From Monocercomonoides exilis (lineage: Eukaryota > Preaxostyla > Oxymonadida > Polymastigidae), in contig LSRY02000007.1 in assembly GCA_001643675.2 (NCBI GenBank), forward strand, positions 811,001 to 875,000: a stretch of DNA of 64,000 nucleotides, written 5' to 3'. A program made the position numbers and the translations under genes. Position 1 is the first letter of the stretch. Each line of letters opens with the position of its first letter. This document shows, piece after piece, positions 38,001-49,341 of the stretch. A model generated the notes under the pieces. That model worked only from the letters and a program-made list of their open reading frames with translations. It was not told the DNA's origin and ran no database searches.

Positions 38001-38663
38001 AATATCAATATCAATTTTTGTTTTGAACGCTTTTTATTCATTCTATTTAATAAACTGTTAATTGAAACGTTTTCTCTCTCTTTCATTTTCATTCTTCTGT
38101 CGTTCTTTGCATTTTATGAATTTTAAATCACATTTCTTTCTTTCTTTCTTTTTTAATGCTTGTATCGATTTTCCAGAAATTACACGAAATCGCTTCAACA
38201 GAAAGTGTGTGGGCGAATTTTGATATGAGCCAAATGGCACAAGACCCAAAAGACGCCGTTGTTCGCACGTTTGATCTGCTCTATTCACTCACACGCCCTG
38301 CTGCCCAGATGCTGCTTGTGAGGCGTGTTCAAAGAAATTTAGTCTCGCTTATTTTTACAATTTTCTTTCTTTCTTTCTTTCTCTTTCTCTTTCTTTTAAT
38401 GTTGCAATTGCTTCGTGTCCAGACCTCATTTTGATCCTGTATTCAAAGATGTGTCAATGTACTTCGTGTTTAACGCTGTGTTTTCGCACTATCCGTTTCC
38501 TCTCGAAATTAAGCACTTTATCTTATCCAAGTTTAAGCTGAACGCAGCAAAAGCAGAAGAATTTGAGTGGTGCGATGCTCATCGCATCGGAAATATTGTT
38601 TACACCAGAAAAGATACAGAAATGAAAAAGAAAAGAATGAAAGATAAATTTGAAGTTGAATAA
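26044..38663 (+). CDS. RICTOR: Rictor homologue (TORC2 subunit), giant serine-rich form
   Basis: Seven exons splice exactly in phase: 26044-26213, 26290-26421, 26472-26556, 26615-26717, 26784-37885, 38177-38322 and 38423-38663 (3,992 aa). Rictor is the defining scaffold of TOR complex 2. Conserved parts are at the two ends. The N side has LRFYVFIGDRIIKTNIL and SYLSPKTIHSVGSFHILMTL (about residues 57-180). The C side has IDGGFRYLLPSAWFLSRATY, LPHFFGCLASTDEGMEFLRE with LRRAIVWIFAHVA and LPLRGTAVLALSMMM (about 3390-3690), and the final block HFDPVFKDVSMYFVFNAVFS. This order matches Rictor/Pianissimo/Avo3. Between them are thousands of Ser-rich, Gly-rich, Gln/Met-rich, (DR)n and (HHS)n residues. 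Known homologues are about 1,150-1,700 aa. The sixth intron needs a GC 5' site. The first ATG preceding the first conserved helix was taken as the start. Confidence 0.85.
27873..27927 (+). repeat. Gln/Met codon repeat in Rictor
   Basis: Repeats of CAGATGCAA encode alternating Gln-Gln-Met, about five units, within the disordered N-terminal insert. Confidence 0.8.
32627..32690 (+). repeat. Asp-Arg dipeptide repeat in Rictor
   Basis: A GACAGA/GATAGG array encodes (DR)n, about ten units, flanked by an acidic segment (DEEDAFIERK before, DEGTENS after). RD dipeptide tracts of this kind are better known from RNA-binding proteins; none is typical of Rictor. Confidence 0.85.
35468..35553 (+). repeat. 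His-His-Ser repeat in Rictor
   Basis: A nonanucleotide CACTCACAT array encodes HHS repeats, about nine units. Confidence 0.85.
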
Positions 38664-39436
38664 CTAACAGAGAAAAATGAAATATTGTTACATCAAAGGA
38701 AAAATATATAACCGCAAAAGCCGAGGTTTTAAAGTTATGCTATGGCTCACTTTTGATTTGTATCTTCTTGGATTTTAAGATATTTTCTTAAATATTGTAT
38801 TTTTTTCTTTTTTCTTAAAATAGCTTTTATTTCATGATACAAAAAATGATTATCTATCGAATAATGTACTTAAATGGTAATAAAGAAAATACGTTGAAAC
38901 AGTTCTTCATAAATATTTCCATAAGACCTGAAAATAAAAACTTTTTTCAGAATTTCCGCAGAATAACATATGGTGCAATTTTTTGCATTTGTGAAAAAGA
39001 CAATGATTTGTTCCAAACTATTTCTGTAATTTTATCAAAAGAAGTCTTTCATTCTCATTGAGAAAAAAACATAGAATTGCAATAAAATGAGAAAAAATTT
39101 TGAAAATAAAGTGGGAACAAAATTCAAAGGGCAAAAAAAATCTGAACCTATATTAATCTGAAAAAAATATATAACTTTTAAAAAATTATATCTTTTTTGA
39201 AATTTTTGATCAATAATTGTTTTTGAGATTGTTAAATAATGATAAGGGCAAAGGATTTGGAACAAGTATTCATTGTTTTGTTAATGCTCATCCTTTTCTT
39301 AATAGCTTTTTTGGTTTTTAAAAATATTGTAATTTTTGAATGCAAATGATTGATGATTGAATTGTGTGATTGAAACAACGTAGGCTTCTCTGATTGAAAC
39401 ATTCAAAGGCATGCATTTTCAATTGATTGTTAATGG
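38664..39436. other. AT-rich intergenic spacer
   Basis: It lies between two plus-strand genes. A 75-codon frame at 38834-39061 has ordinary amino-acid use, but no splice partner or family, so it is not called. Confidence 0.5.
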
Positions 39437-40926
39437 ATGATGATATGCTTTGCTTCTAATTTAGAAACATTTTCTCAGCTTTGTCAATGCGACAATGATG
39501 AGCAAAAACAAAAAATAGAGTTATTGGATAAAGTGATGGATAAGATGGATGAAAAAGAATTGGAGGCATCCATCTCAACAGAAGTTTACGATAAAATTAA
39601 TGATATGATAAATGGAAAATCTTTTTCAGAAGAAAACATAATTCTGTTGCTGAAGCATTTGGGATATTGGAAAAATTTTTACACAATAATAACTCATAAT
39701 TTTAATGCATCCAGGTTGAGTAAAACACTTTGGAATTTAATGATACCTGAAATCGGTAAATTCGAAGTGAATCAGAAGCATATTGATTTTTGTGAATGCT
39801 TTTTAATTCTTACTGATTCTTTCTATCATGACATGGAAGGCTTTTATGAAATTTTCATGCCTCGCATTCTGAAAATTGCATTGGAGAAAAAGGAAAGCAT
39901 GGAAAAGCAAAAAGAAGTGGAAATAGCATTATTGGCTTTGAACAAAATTGGGCAGTACTCGGTGTGCATATTTTTTAATTTGTTCTGTTTCTTTTTTTGA
40001 TTATTTCTTCCAATTAAAAATAGGAAATAGAGAAAAGACTTTACCTGGATGAAATCAAAGAAATTATCAAATATCATCAAAAGCATCAAAATCTGACGCG
40101 GCTTGCATATCATTCTGCTTGGAGCTTTATGATAGACAGATACAGAAATGATAAAAGTATTGAAAGAGTGGTTGTTAACGAACTGCAGTTTTTCAAAGAA
40201 GCATTTAGAGAATTGGAAACTCTGAAACAATGTGTGGATTGGAAGAAAAAAGAGAAAGGAAGATTGAAAACAGAAGAAGAGATTCTTATGATGAGATGGA
40301 TATGTGAAATAAAAGCATGTTTAATGAACGGCACATGGAAGACAGATATGTTTAATGATATGGTTACTTTCGCTGTAAATATTTACAGACTGGCAAAAGA
40401 TAACCAAAGAGCAATTTTTGAAAATTGTATTTCAATTCTATTTATTATAATGTGCAATTTCAAAGTGAGAATTGGTGACCTGCCAAAAAACAAAGCTGTT
40501 GCTTTTGCTTTGGAGGAAATAACAGGAATTACTTTAGTTGAAGATGTTACAGAAATATGCCTCTCAATTTTTAACGATCTTCCAGAAATGATTGATAGAT
40601 ACAAATCAGATGTTATCCATGATTCAATAAGTATGTTGACTGAAAACTTGGAAAATTCTCTTTCAGAAATTGAAGATGAATACGAATATTTCAACCAAAT
40701 AAAACAAAAACTTGAGGCTATGAAATGCAATATTGCATCATGCTCGGACACGCTGAACAAAGAAAGAATTGAATTAACATGGAAAAGAATGAAAAGTGAG
40801 ATATTTGAAAAGTTGGAAGAAGAAGGGTATGAAGATTCAATTCTTTCATTTTACAGATTGCTTAAATGTGGAAAAACGAAATATCATAGTTTTGTTGATC
40901 CGTTAGATTTATTTTTTTTCAAGTAG
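39437..40926 (+). CDS. Charged helical protein of unknown function
   Basis: Two exons, 39437-39961 and 40024-40926, join in phase across a GTGTGC..AAAATAG intron (475 aa; TAG stop). The protein is acidic and helical, without signal peptide or membrane segment: FSQLCQCDNDEQKQKIELLD at the start, IILLLKHLGYWKNFYTIITH, LYLDEIKEIIKYHQKHQNLT in the middle and HSFVDPLDLFFFK at the end. The start is uncertain. ATG 39437 gives MMICFASNLETFSQL, but the sequence CTTCTAATTTAG just before ETFSQL could be a 3' splice site after a small first exon. Length, composition and helical pattern resemble the protein at 1337-3364, suggesting related lineage-specific families (inference). Confidence 0.6.
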
Positions 40927-41654
40927 ATTTGGGATTTGCTATACTTTTGATAATTAGATCTTGTCTTGTCGTTTCTTTTATTTTCATTTCATTGATAAAT
41001 TGTGAAATAGCCTTTGTATTTAAAATATCATTTTTTCTCTCAATGAATGTTTTTGTTTGTATTTGATAATTAAAAAGGGAGAGAGATTTATCTTTTGCAT
41101 CCTGGCTAATTTTAATGGGATCAAGTTTGAACAAAATTTTCACTTTTTAATAGTAGTCCAATAACGGTGACAGTAAATTGCTTCGCGAATTTTCAGTTTT
41201 TTGACAAAAAATTATGAATGTTTTCGCTAATAATGAACTTCATCATTGAAAAATTCAAATAAACAAATTAACGAAGAAATAAAAAGGAACAATATTCTTC
41301 TTTGAGAAAAAATAATGAAGAAAATAATTATTAACTATTATCAAAACAGCGGTAATTGTTTATCAGCATTTCTTTAAAATTGTTCAATTTCCTTTTATTC
41401 AATTGAAGAGGCTGAAACAATAAATGAAACTTCTTTCTTGACAATTTTTCCAAATGAAATTAATTTCTATGACGTTCGCTCATTTAAAATCTACTCATCA
41501 ATTATCATCCAAGCTAAAGACGTTGACATGTATTAATTCAAGGTTGAAATGAAAAAAGTATAAGGAAGTGAAAAACTTTTGATGGAAAAAACTTAAATTT
41601 GAAGATTGAACCAGATTTCATGATTGAAAATCAACAACGGAGGAAATGACATGA
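40927..41654. other. Convergent intergenic spacer
   Basis: It lies between the 3' ends of the helical-protein gene (+) and fibrillarin (-). It is AT-rich with no supported gene. Confidence 0.55.
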
Positions 41655-42834
41655 TTATTTATCCTTTTTTGTTGGCCTATATACTCCCACAACGACAGCA
41701 TGGTCTCTTTCATAAGGTTCTAACGTAAGTTGCTCCAAAGGCTTAAGACCAGCTTCGGCCAGAGTACTTCTTTCCTTTGCGAACACGGCAGGAGCAGGTG
41801 AAACAGAATCGATGCAAGAAGCCTTGATGGAAATAACGTAATGTCCTCCATTCTTCAAGAAGTACTTTGCATTGATTTCAACAATACGTGCTTGATCAGG
41901 CTGTGCAACATCAGCAAAGATCACATCCACCATTGGTACAAGCATGCGATAGCGCTGAGGATAACGAGCATCTTCAATGATTGGAACAATATTTGCGCGC
42001 TTTTGTGCAAGTCCAAGCAAATCTCTTCCAACTCTCTGCGAAAATTCGACTGCATACACAACCCCAGTCTTAAAATTTTCCAATAAAAACATAATTTAAA
42101 AAATATTTAAATGAAGAAAAAAATATAAAAGAAAACAAACAGGTCCAACAATATCTGAACAATGAGAAACAGTTGTTCCAGAAGCGGCTCCAAGATATAG
42201 TAATTTACATCCTGGTTGGATATGGATATTACCAATTCCACCAATAACAGCTGCACCAAGTTTCGATCTATAAGGATTCCAAATTCTATATTCAGTTTTC
42301 CCACTTGCAGCTGTTTCATCCTACATGAATGAAATTGAAAAATGAACATATTATATATACAAATAAAGCATTTCTTGTTTTTTCAGCAAACATCAACAGA
42401 TATTCTTTTTTCTCCATATACAGATTCTCCTGGCAGCATGCTTTTTGTTGCAAGCGAATCTTCTTTTGAATGAGCAATATAAACACCTGGGAATCGCTCA
42501 TGTGGAGTGACAATAACTTTGCTTCCTCCTTTCATTCCTCCTTTTCCTTTTCCTCCTCTTGCTCCTCCTCTACCGCCTCCTCGACCGCCTCTACCTCCAC
42601 GGCCTCCACCTCTGCCACCGTCTCTACCTCTACCACCACCAAATCCACCTCTTCCTCCACCTCCACGACCTCCTCCACCAAATCCTCGTGATCCGCCTCC
42701 AAAACCTGAATAACACAATTAATCAAAAATATTTGCGTTTTATCAGAAATAAAACATCGCACAAAATTTATAACAAATTAATTAAATCTGTTTACAGTCT
42801 AAAAAGAGTTAAATAAACCTTGACCTCTATTCAT
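41655..42834 (-). CDS. FBL: Fibrillarin, box C/D snoRNP 2'-O-methyltransferase
   Basis: Four exons join in phase: 42819-42834, 42392-42705, 42141-42320 and 41655-42068 (307 aa; TAA stop). Fibrillarin transfers methyl groups from S-adenosylmethionine to rRNA 2'-hydroxyls in the nucleolus. MNRGQG leads into a glycine/arginine-rich (GAR) domain (residues ~5-75), then [20 protein letters not shown], the SAM-binding [65 protein letters not shown] and the C-terminal [20 protein letters not shown]. Length and domain order are normal for the family. The end YRPTKKDK followed by TAA supports use of the standard genetic code. No serine-rich insert is present, unlike most neighbours. Confidence 0.95.
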
Positions 42835-43150
42835 TTTCAAAATTATATTAATTGATCAGCATAAGTAAATTCGTTCTTTTTGTACTTACAGTCAAAGTTC
42901 AAAAAAATAGAATCAATAAATTCAATTGAGTGCATTGATAAAATTAATTAGATTAATAATAACAAATTTCAATTTTAACAAAAAATATAACAAAAATAAA
43001 TATAAAAATTGAAGTTGAGTGAAACATTATCATGGATATATTGAACAAATAGCTTTACAAAATATATTCAAACACACTAAAAGTTTTAAATTAAAACTAA
43101 TAAATAATAAATAATATTGTTGATTTTTTCTTTTCTTTTTTTTAGCTTTT
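42835..43150. other. Short AT-rich spacer
   Basis: It separates the fibrillarin start from the end of the acyltransferase-like gene, both on the minus strand. Nothing is recognised in it; it should contain the fibrillarin promoter. Confidence 0.5.
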
Positions 43151-44162
43151 TCAAAATTGCTTTAATCCTAATACATATCCAATAGTTGAAAGAGTTTCAT
43201 GCCTCCAGAGGATGCTCCTATGTTTTGTGTTTGGCACATGCACTTTCACAGAGTTAGGGATATCATCAAAGAACGAGCACACCGTCGGAACGGTCTCGTC
43301 CCCATCAATCATCTGCCATTCAGCAGCAGGCAGGTTGTCGAACGAAGAATCTTGGCTGTTTTGAGAAGAGGAGGTGTTTGCTTGTTTGTTTTGCTTCTTG
43401 TTCTCTTTGAATTCTTTTAGCTTTCGCTTGATGGTTTGCTTCATGGATTCTATTGGGATGTCTGGAAGAGGCCTCAATTGGAAATAGTCTGAATATTCAC
43501 GAGGATGAAGGGAGGAAGAAGAAGAGGAAGAGGAAGAAGAGGAAGAAGAAGAAACAGAAGAAGAAGAGGAAGAAGACGACGAAGAAGAAGAAGAAGAAGA
43601 AGATGCAGTATAGTTAACTGAATAAGAGCACCCAGGCTTCGACTCTGGCGTCGCCTGAAGAGATTGTCTAGGCACATCTGCGCTGGATGCAGAAGCAGCC
43701 TTGTTCTGAAAGAGAAGCTCTGGTTTGTGCACAATCAGGTTCCATTCAGTCGGCGTGCCAGAGCCAAAGATGTTGAACACATTGACTGTGTAACGCGGCT
43801 TGCTGGCTGGCTTTGAGGATTTGTTTGCTTGCTCATTTAATTTGTTAATTTCTTTGTTCTCCTTTGTTTTGTCGTTGCTGCCTTCATTTTCATTTTCATT
43901 GCAAAAGTCTTCCTCGTCTTCTTCCTCTTCTCCTTCCTCTTCCTCTTTCTCTTTCTCTCCTTCCTCTTCCATCGGATGAACTGTGAACGTTGATGAAAGC
44001 GACGGGATGTTTGTGACAAACGAAGGAGGAATAGTTTTCGAGCACATCGTCTCAATGTTTGTGCGTATTGTGTTGTATGAAGGATTCATCCACATCACTT
44101 CTGCAAGAGGAGGAAGAGAAGAAGAAGAAGAAGAAGAAGACGAAGAAGAAGAAGAAGAAGAA

Positions 44163-44203
<41 letters not shown>

Positions 44204-46592
44204 CGATGACGATGATGATGAAGCTAATGATTGTTGCTCAGATGCTTCCTCAGATTTAGACATCATCTTTGATGCCTCATTTGATACAGACTGCGAAGAT
44301 GATGGAGAAGGAGAAGAAGAAGCAGAAGGTGAAAGAGAAGGATCAGGTGAAGCAGCTGGTAAATTGCAGTTGTTTTGTCTTCTATCAAATATGTCGATGA
44401 ATGCTCTCACGAGAGAGTGTTGAATGTGAGTGGGCTTTGGATACTGGAACATCGATGCAAACTCTGCTGCTTCCTTCTCGAAACTGCTAAGCTCCTTTGT
44501 TGGGGCAGATGATGACTCAGTAATTGATGTGCTGTTTGTGACAGAAGAAGAAGAAGAAGAAGAAGAACTCTTAAATGGATTCAGCGAGCCCCAAAACGAA
44601 GACAAACGCCCACTGCCTGCGCTCTTCGTGTTCTGCTTCTCTTCTTTTTGCCTCTCTTCCTTCTCCTTCTTCTCCTTCTCCTTCTGATATGAATCAAGAA
44701 ATTCTCCGTTGCGTATCATCGATGGCAGAGGAACCTGCTCGCCTTCTTTCGGCGCGAGCAAAAAGGAAGGAAGAGGCGGCGTCTCGTGCTGGAGAAAATG
44801 CACAGCTGCTTTTGGGAGAGGGAAAGTGATTGTGTCTTTGGAGCTGTTGGAGGAGACTTGTTCTGAAATAGAAGATGACAATGATGAGGAAGAAGAGGAT
44901 GAGGAGGAAGAAGAAGAAGAAGAAGATGATGATGATGATGCAATAGAAGGAGGAAGTTCAAGTTCAGAAGACGACGGGACAAACAACTGAGGAGAAGATG
45001 CAGAATGAGGTGAAGGTGTGGGTGAAAGCAATGGAGAGACACTAACATCTCCAACGCTTTCTGTTGTTGATGAAGAAGAAGAAGATGATGATGATGATGA
45101 TGATGAAGGCGGAGCAACTGCTTCAGAATTTTCAAGAGAAGAAGGAGCTGCCGAAGAAACACTTTCGTCTTTGCTTTTCGGGTTTGAGAGGAAAGAAAAT
45201 GAAGAAAGGACAGAAGAGAGGAATGATGGTGAAGGAGTTGGTGTTGGAGAAGGAGAAGGATAAGGGCACGAAGGAGAAGGAGGAGATGCAATGGCAGGTG
45301 ATGAAGCAGAAGCAGCAGTTGAAGAAGAAGAAGCAGAAGAAGAAGCAGAGCAGTTGCTTGAGTCACGAGGCAATGCAGAAATCGAAGGTGATGTTGCAGA
45401 ATTGCTGGGAGGGACTGCAACAACTTTATTTGTCTCTGTAAATGGCTCTAATTTGAATGACATCACTTTTTTAATTTGGGCATCTTTTTTCTTCTGTTCT
45501 TCAAGGTCTTCTTTTTCAAGTGTCTTTTCTTCTTCTTCTTCTTCTTCTTCTTCTTCTTTGCTTTTCTTTTTTTCCTGCTGGTAAACCCGCACATCAATGA
45601 ATGGATAGTTCCATTTCCCGCCTCTGCTCATTTTTCTTGTTCTGCTCTGCCGAATGTTCTCTTCGGCTCTTTTTCTCTCATCTGTACAACATGAGTCAAA
45701 ATCAAAGCATTCTCCTCCGCCGTCCTCAACATGAAAGGAAAACCAATCGTACTCATCTTCTGTTGCGCTTTTATTTTGATTCTTTCCATTTGTGCTAATT
45801 TTACGAATGGCAACTTTTGGTGAGAATCTGAAATAACGAGGATTTATAAACCAGTTTGCAATTGGGCAGCATTGTTGAATCTCTCTGAACATTGACCGTT
45901 TGAGAATAAATTCAGGAATCCCCATTGCATATCCGTGAAGCAGGCAGTCGAGTGACCGAGTAGTTCCTTGAAATGCAGAAGCAATTGCAAACCAATTTGA
46001 TACTCTTGAAGAAAACCATTTTGGTCTATTAGCAAACAGGACTCTTATCAGTGCAGACGAAAACGAATGTGTAATGACTGATATTCTTCTTCTTCCGCTT
46101 AAACGATAAACTTCTTCAATTCTTTGAGCAGTAGGTTTCAGTAGTTGATTAACGCCCATTCTCCAATCAAAAGGAAAACCAAACAATGAAATTCCCGGTT
46201 TATATCCATTTTTCAAAAACATTTCAACCATATCCTGATAGTAAGAGCCCATGCTTTCAATGATTTTTTCCAAATATTTGAAAAAATAGATTACATTCAA
46301 AAATAAAACAAATAAAAGCAAACCCTTTCAAAGGTTTAAAAGTTGTTAGAAGATTATAGCATGCATATAAGCCATGATTATTCATTGGCACAAATACCTC
46401 CGTTGATTTATCACGCTGAACAATGTTTAAATCAGGATCCATATCGCACCACATGTAACGTCTTGTAATATCGTTCGCATGATAAAGTTTTGTAAACACT
46501 TGTTGGATTTTGCCAGTTTTCAAATCTTTTCCATAGAGGATGGATGCTCCACATCCTGGAATCAGAAGAACTGCTTCTTGATTTACGCTCAT
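43151..46592 (-). CDS. LCAT/PDAT-family acyltransferase or phospholipase with a giant insert
   Basis: Two exons, 46324-46592 and 43151-46253, join in phase (1,123 aa; TGA stop). It belongs to the lecithin:cholesterol acyltransferase superfamily, alpha/beta hydrolases that transfer or hydrolyse acyl groups of phospholipids. The N-terminus VLLIPGCGASILYG matches the oxyanion-loop motif. FGFPFDWR (about 114-121) is the family's PFDWR motif. The nucleophile segment is VITHSFSSALIRV, with Ser153. The catalytic Asp and His lie near the C-terminus in IDGDETVPTVCSFF (Asp about 1075) and NTKHRSIL (His1101). The elbow reads T-H-S-F-S where the family normally has G-H-S-x-G, so activity is uncertain. 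Between the nucleophile and the Asp lie about 900 residues, mostly poly-Ser, acidic and Lys/Glu-rich. No N-terminal signal peptide is visible. Confidence 0.75.
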
Positions 46593-47048
46593 CAATTAAT
46601 ATATTATCCTAATTATTTGATCTACTAAATTATTTTTTGTTTCATTATTTCAAGAATGTTATTATGGTAATTTTTCTAATAAATTCATCAGAAAGGACTT
46701 TTGCATAAAATCGTTGAACATTTTGTGCAAAAAAAAATTCATTGGCATATGATTTCATGTAGTTAATGAAAAATGCTCAGAATTTGAAGATATCAAGATA
46801 ATGTGTTTAAAGGTGAAAATATTGCACACTTTCCTTCGAATTTTTGATTCACTAACTTGCAAATATTGAACAATAAACATTGGGGAAAAAAAAATGCAAG
46901 GAGGGCAAATTTTTTATATGGCTGATCCTTTTTGAAATCATTCTTTCGTTCGAGTTTTGATCTGAAATTTAATCTTAATGGTATTTTTTGGAAAAAAAAT
47001 TTTGATTCTGCAATAGCAATATCATAAACAACATGTATTTGTTAATCA

Positions 47049-47218
47049 CAACTTTAAGAAACGTTCAGAAACTCGTTTTTTTTTTTTTTCGGATTTTTTG
47101 TAATAGAATGATTTAATATCTAAAAATAAAACATGCAAGGGGTGAATTTTCCATTTTAAGAATACTCTTTTTCAATGAAAAAAATCATATTTTCTAAAAC
47201 ATTAGGTTATGATCAAAC
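47049..47218 (+). repeat. Left copy of a 170-bp inverted repeat
   Basis: It matches the reverse complement of 54135-54300 over its whole length, apart from small T-tract length changes and a few substitutions. Shared landmarks are CAACTTTAAG, GAAACTCG plus a T run, GGGGTGAATTTTCCATTTTA and GGTTATGATCAAAC. It is non-coding. Confidence 0.8.
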
Positions 47219-47554
47219 TGATAACAAATATTTTTGTTTGAAAATAAAACGATTTTTGGAAATTTCACAGTTTGGAACAATTGGATTTGTTAGACAAAAT
47301 CTTTCGATTCACACGAAGTGAATTAAAGATATTTGAAGTTCTTATTTGATTGTTTTGTGAGTTTTTTAAGAATAAAATTTCGTGAAAATGAACTTCTCGG
47401 GTTTCGTTCTGCTTTCGTGTTTTCCTTCGAATCGAAATATTAGGTTTTGGGTTTAAGTTAAATTTTTGTTCATTTTTTTATAAATAGGGTTAGGGTTTTA
47501 ATCAAAAAATCACTTTTTCACACCAAAAAAAAAAGACGTGTGTGTAAAAATGAT

Positions 47555-47559
<5 letters not shown>

Positions 47560-47603
<44 letters not shown>
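47560..47603 (+). repeat. Poly(A) tract, 44 A
   Basis: Uninterrupted A homopolymer ending eight bases before the fold-back element. Confidence 0.95.
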
Positions 47604-47604
<1 letters not shown>

Positions 47605-47612
47605 AGTAAATA

Positions 47613-47990
47613 CAGATATCGCATAAAATACCGGGCATCGCACAAAATACCTAACAAGATCGATTTCTTAATAACTACAAGAAGAAAAATTCTGACAATT
47701 TTCCTCAAAATACACCTCATTTATACAAACTCAATTGATAAACGAGACTCTCAAAATAGCTCCATTTGTGCTCACAGAAAATTATTATTAAAATTTCGGA
47801 GAAATAGGATTTTGAGTTTCTCCGAGATTTTAACAATAATTTTTTTCCGAGCATAAACGAGGAAGTAATGAAAGTCTTGTTTGTCACGTGAGTTTGTATT
47901 GATGTGATATATTTTGTGGAAATTTATCAGAATTTTTCTTCTTGCGGTTATTGTGAAATCGATCTTGTCCGGTATTTTGTGCGATATCTG
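47613..47990. mobile_element. Fold-back MITE with TA target duplication (378 bp)
   Basis: The left end CAGATATCGCATAAAATACC and the right end (other strand) CAGATATCGCACAAAATACC start inverted repeats that continue for about 180 bp each, with shared blocks AAGATCGATTT, AAGAAGAAAAATTCTGA, ACAAACTCA and TCGGAGAAA, so almost the whole element is one hairpin. TA flanks both ends (47611-47612, 47991-47992). The left arm has an extra ~19-base partial duplication of its own tip. No transposase is present. Confidence 0.75.
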
Positions 47991-48029
47991 TATTTGAATG
48001 AATTGAAAAACTTTTTCTATTTCTTCTCT

Positions 48030-48056
48030 ATATGGGTGATTTTTTTTGATATCATA
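48030..48056 (+). repeat. Dispersed ATATGGGTGATT motif
   Basis: ATATGGGTGATTTTTTTTGA followed by TATCATA; the inverted copy at 54023-54049 matches it almost exactly. Related copies form the arms of elements at 7976-8677 and 8966-9232. Confidence 0.7.
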
Positions 48057-48731
48057 AAAAAAGATCAAAAATTGAAAAAATAATATTTATTGTGGTATTT
48101 ATTGATCATAGAGTTAAATTGATTTTTCATGTATATTTAGCTTTTATTTCTGTCATATATATTTGTTTTTTTTGTTCATATGAAAAAAAGCATACCTTTT
48201 TAATGTTTTGATTTAAAAGGATTTTTATGATCAAGTTTCATAAAAATGATGTAAAAATTGATAAAGTTTAATCAACAAAACTCATCAAAAAAACAAAAAA
48301 ATATTCTTAACTTGCTTAACAAAGCTAATAAAAGGGAAAAAATATTTAGAGAACTCAAAAAAGCGCAACATTAGTGAATTTTTATTTTTCCATAGAAAAT
48401 GCAATATGTTTTTCATTAATCTAGCTGAAACCTCATTAAAAAATTCCAGTATCTGCTGATCAGCTCAACAGATTCAGCAAACGGGGTTTGTGTTATTCAG
48501 GAAACTGCAGTTAATAAGAACACTTTACTCAACATCGAAACTTCTCTTTAAATTCAATATGCAAATGCAGTTCAATTTTTCTTCTCAACACCATATCGTT
48601 TCCTGTCATTTCTTCTCGACATTTTTAAAATTCTCATTTCGTTAACTGCGTTCTTTTCCAAAGTTCCTGCTCTTGCAACTCATGCGCAGAAATCTATATT
48701 AAATTCGTCCCAATCATCATTTGTTTTTTGT

Positions 48732-48956
48732 TCAGTCTATTTCTTTCCCCTTTTCGTCATCTTCTTCCTCTTTCTCTTGATCATCCTTTTCTTTCGTTCC
48801 AGCTTCCCCTTCATTTGACTCTCTCTCCTTCATCGCTCTCATCTCTCCAGGTGGCAACAATTTCTTTTGTTTCACAAGCAACTCACTTTGATGATCAAAA
48901 TTGATATCCTTCCACTCTTCTTCCAAACCTTCTATCTTCTCTCTCTCTTCCTTCGG
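48732..48956 (-). CDS. Candidate terminal exon, Glu/Lys-rich
   Basis: After a 3' splice-like GCGAGAG, the minus-strand frame runs PKEEREKIEGLEEEWKDINF, continues through LLVKQKKLLPPGEMRAMKER and an acidic tail, and stops at TAG 48732-48734. It reads as a coiled-coil protein end. Upstream exons are not resolved, and it could belong to the ARM-like gene that follows or to a separate gene. Confidence 0.35.
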   Translation of the reverse strand, partial: PKEEREKIEGLEEEWKDINFDHQSELLVKQKKLLPPGEMRAMKERESNEGEAGTKEKDDQEKEEEDDEKGKEID

Positions 48957-49341
48957 CTCTCGCCATTACAGCAATTAAACAATGGCATATCCGATTCTTC
49001 CCTCCCTTGAAAGTGAGACTCATTCAAAACAGTTTTTCCTTTCCCTTCTGATCCCACTGCTCTCTCCCATTCTAGCTCTCAGAGTCGTTTGGCAGCGCTT
49101 CATCAAAACTTTCTGAGAAATCTATAAGTTCTTTTTAATTTGTTATTCTGTGAGTGCTGTGTGTGAGCAAGAGTTAAGATTGTGGAATAAGTTGAGACTT
49201 GGGAGAAGAAGAGGAAAGGAATGAAGGAGAAGGAGCAAATGGCTGAGGAATTGATATAACCCTCTTTCAAATACGATTCTGAAAGAAGAAAATCATTCTT
49301 GTTGTTGAGGAGTGCGCTTTGTGACTCAGATATAGCAGTTC

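Larger units (their letters stand above)
46593..49341. other. AT-rich intergenic and repeat region
   Basis: It contains a copy of the ATATGG-type arm (46915-46950), the left copy of a 170-bp inverted repeat, a poly(A) tract, a fold-back element and another ATATGGGTGATT motif (48030-48056). At 48420-49340 the base composition becomes less AT-rich and several minus-strand frames look exonic (48732-48956; about 49141-49285), but I could not connect them. Confidence 0.5.

Noticed and set aside
38834-39061. 75-codon frame after Rictor
   Set aside because: No splice partner, no recognised family, and AT-rich composition. Could be chance.
44100-45600. Long Glu/Asp-rich frames on the plus strand
   Set aside because: They are the antisense of the poly-Ser tracts of the LCAT-like gene (TCN read backwards gives GAN), with no conserved content.
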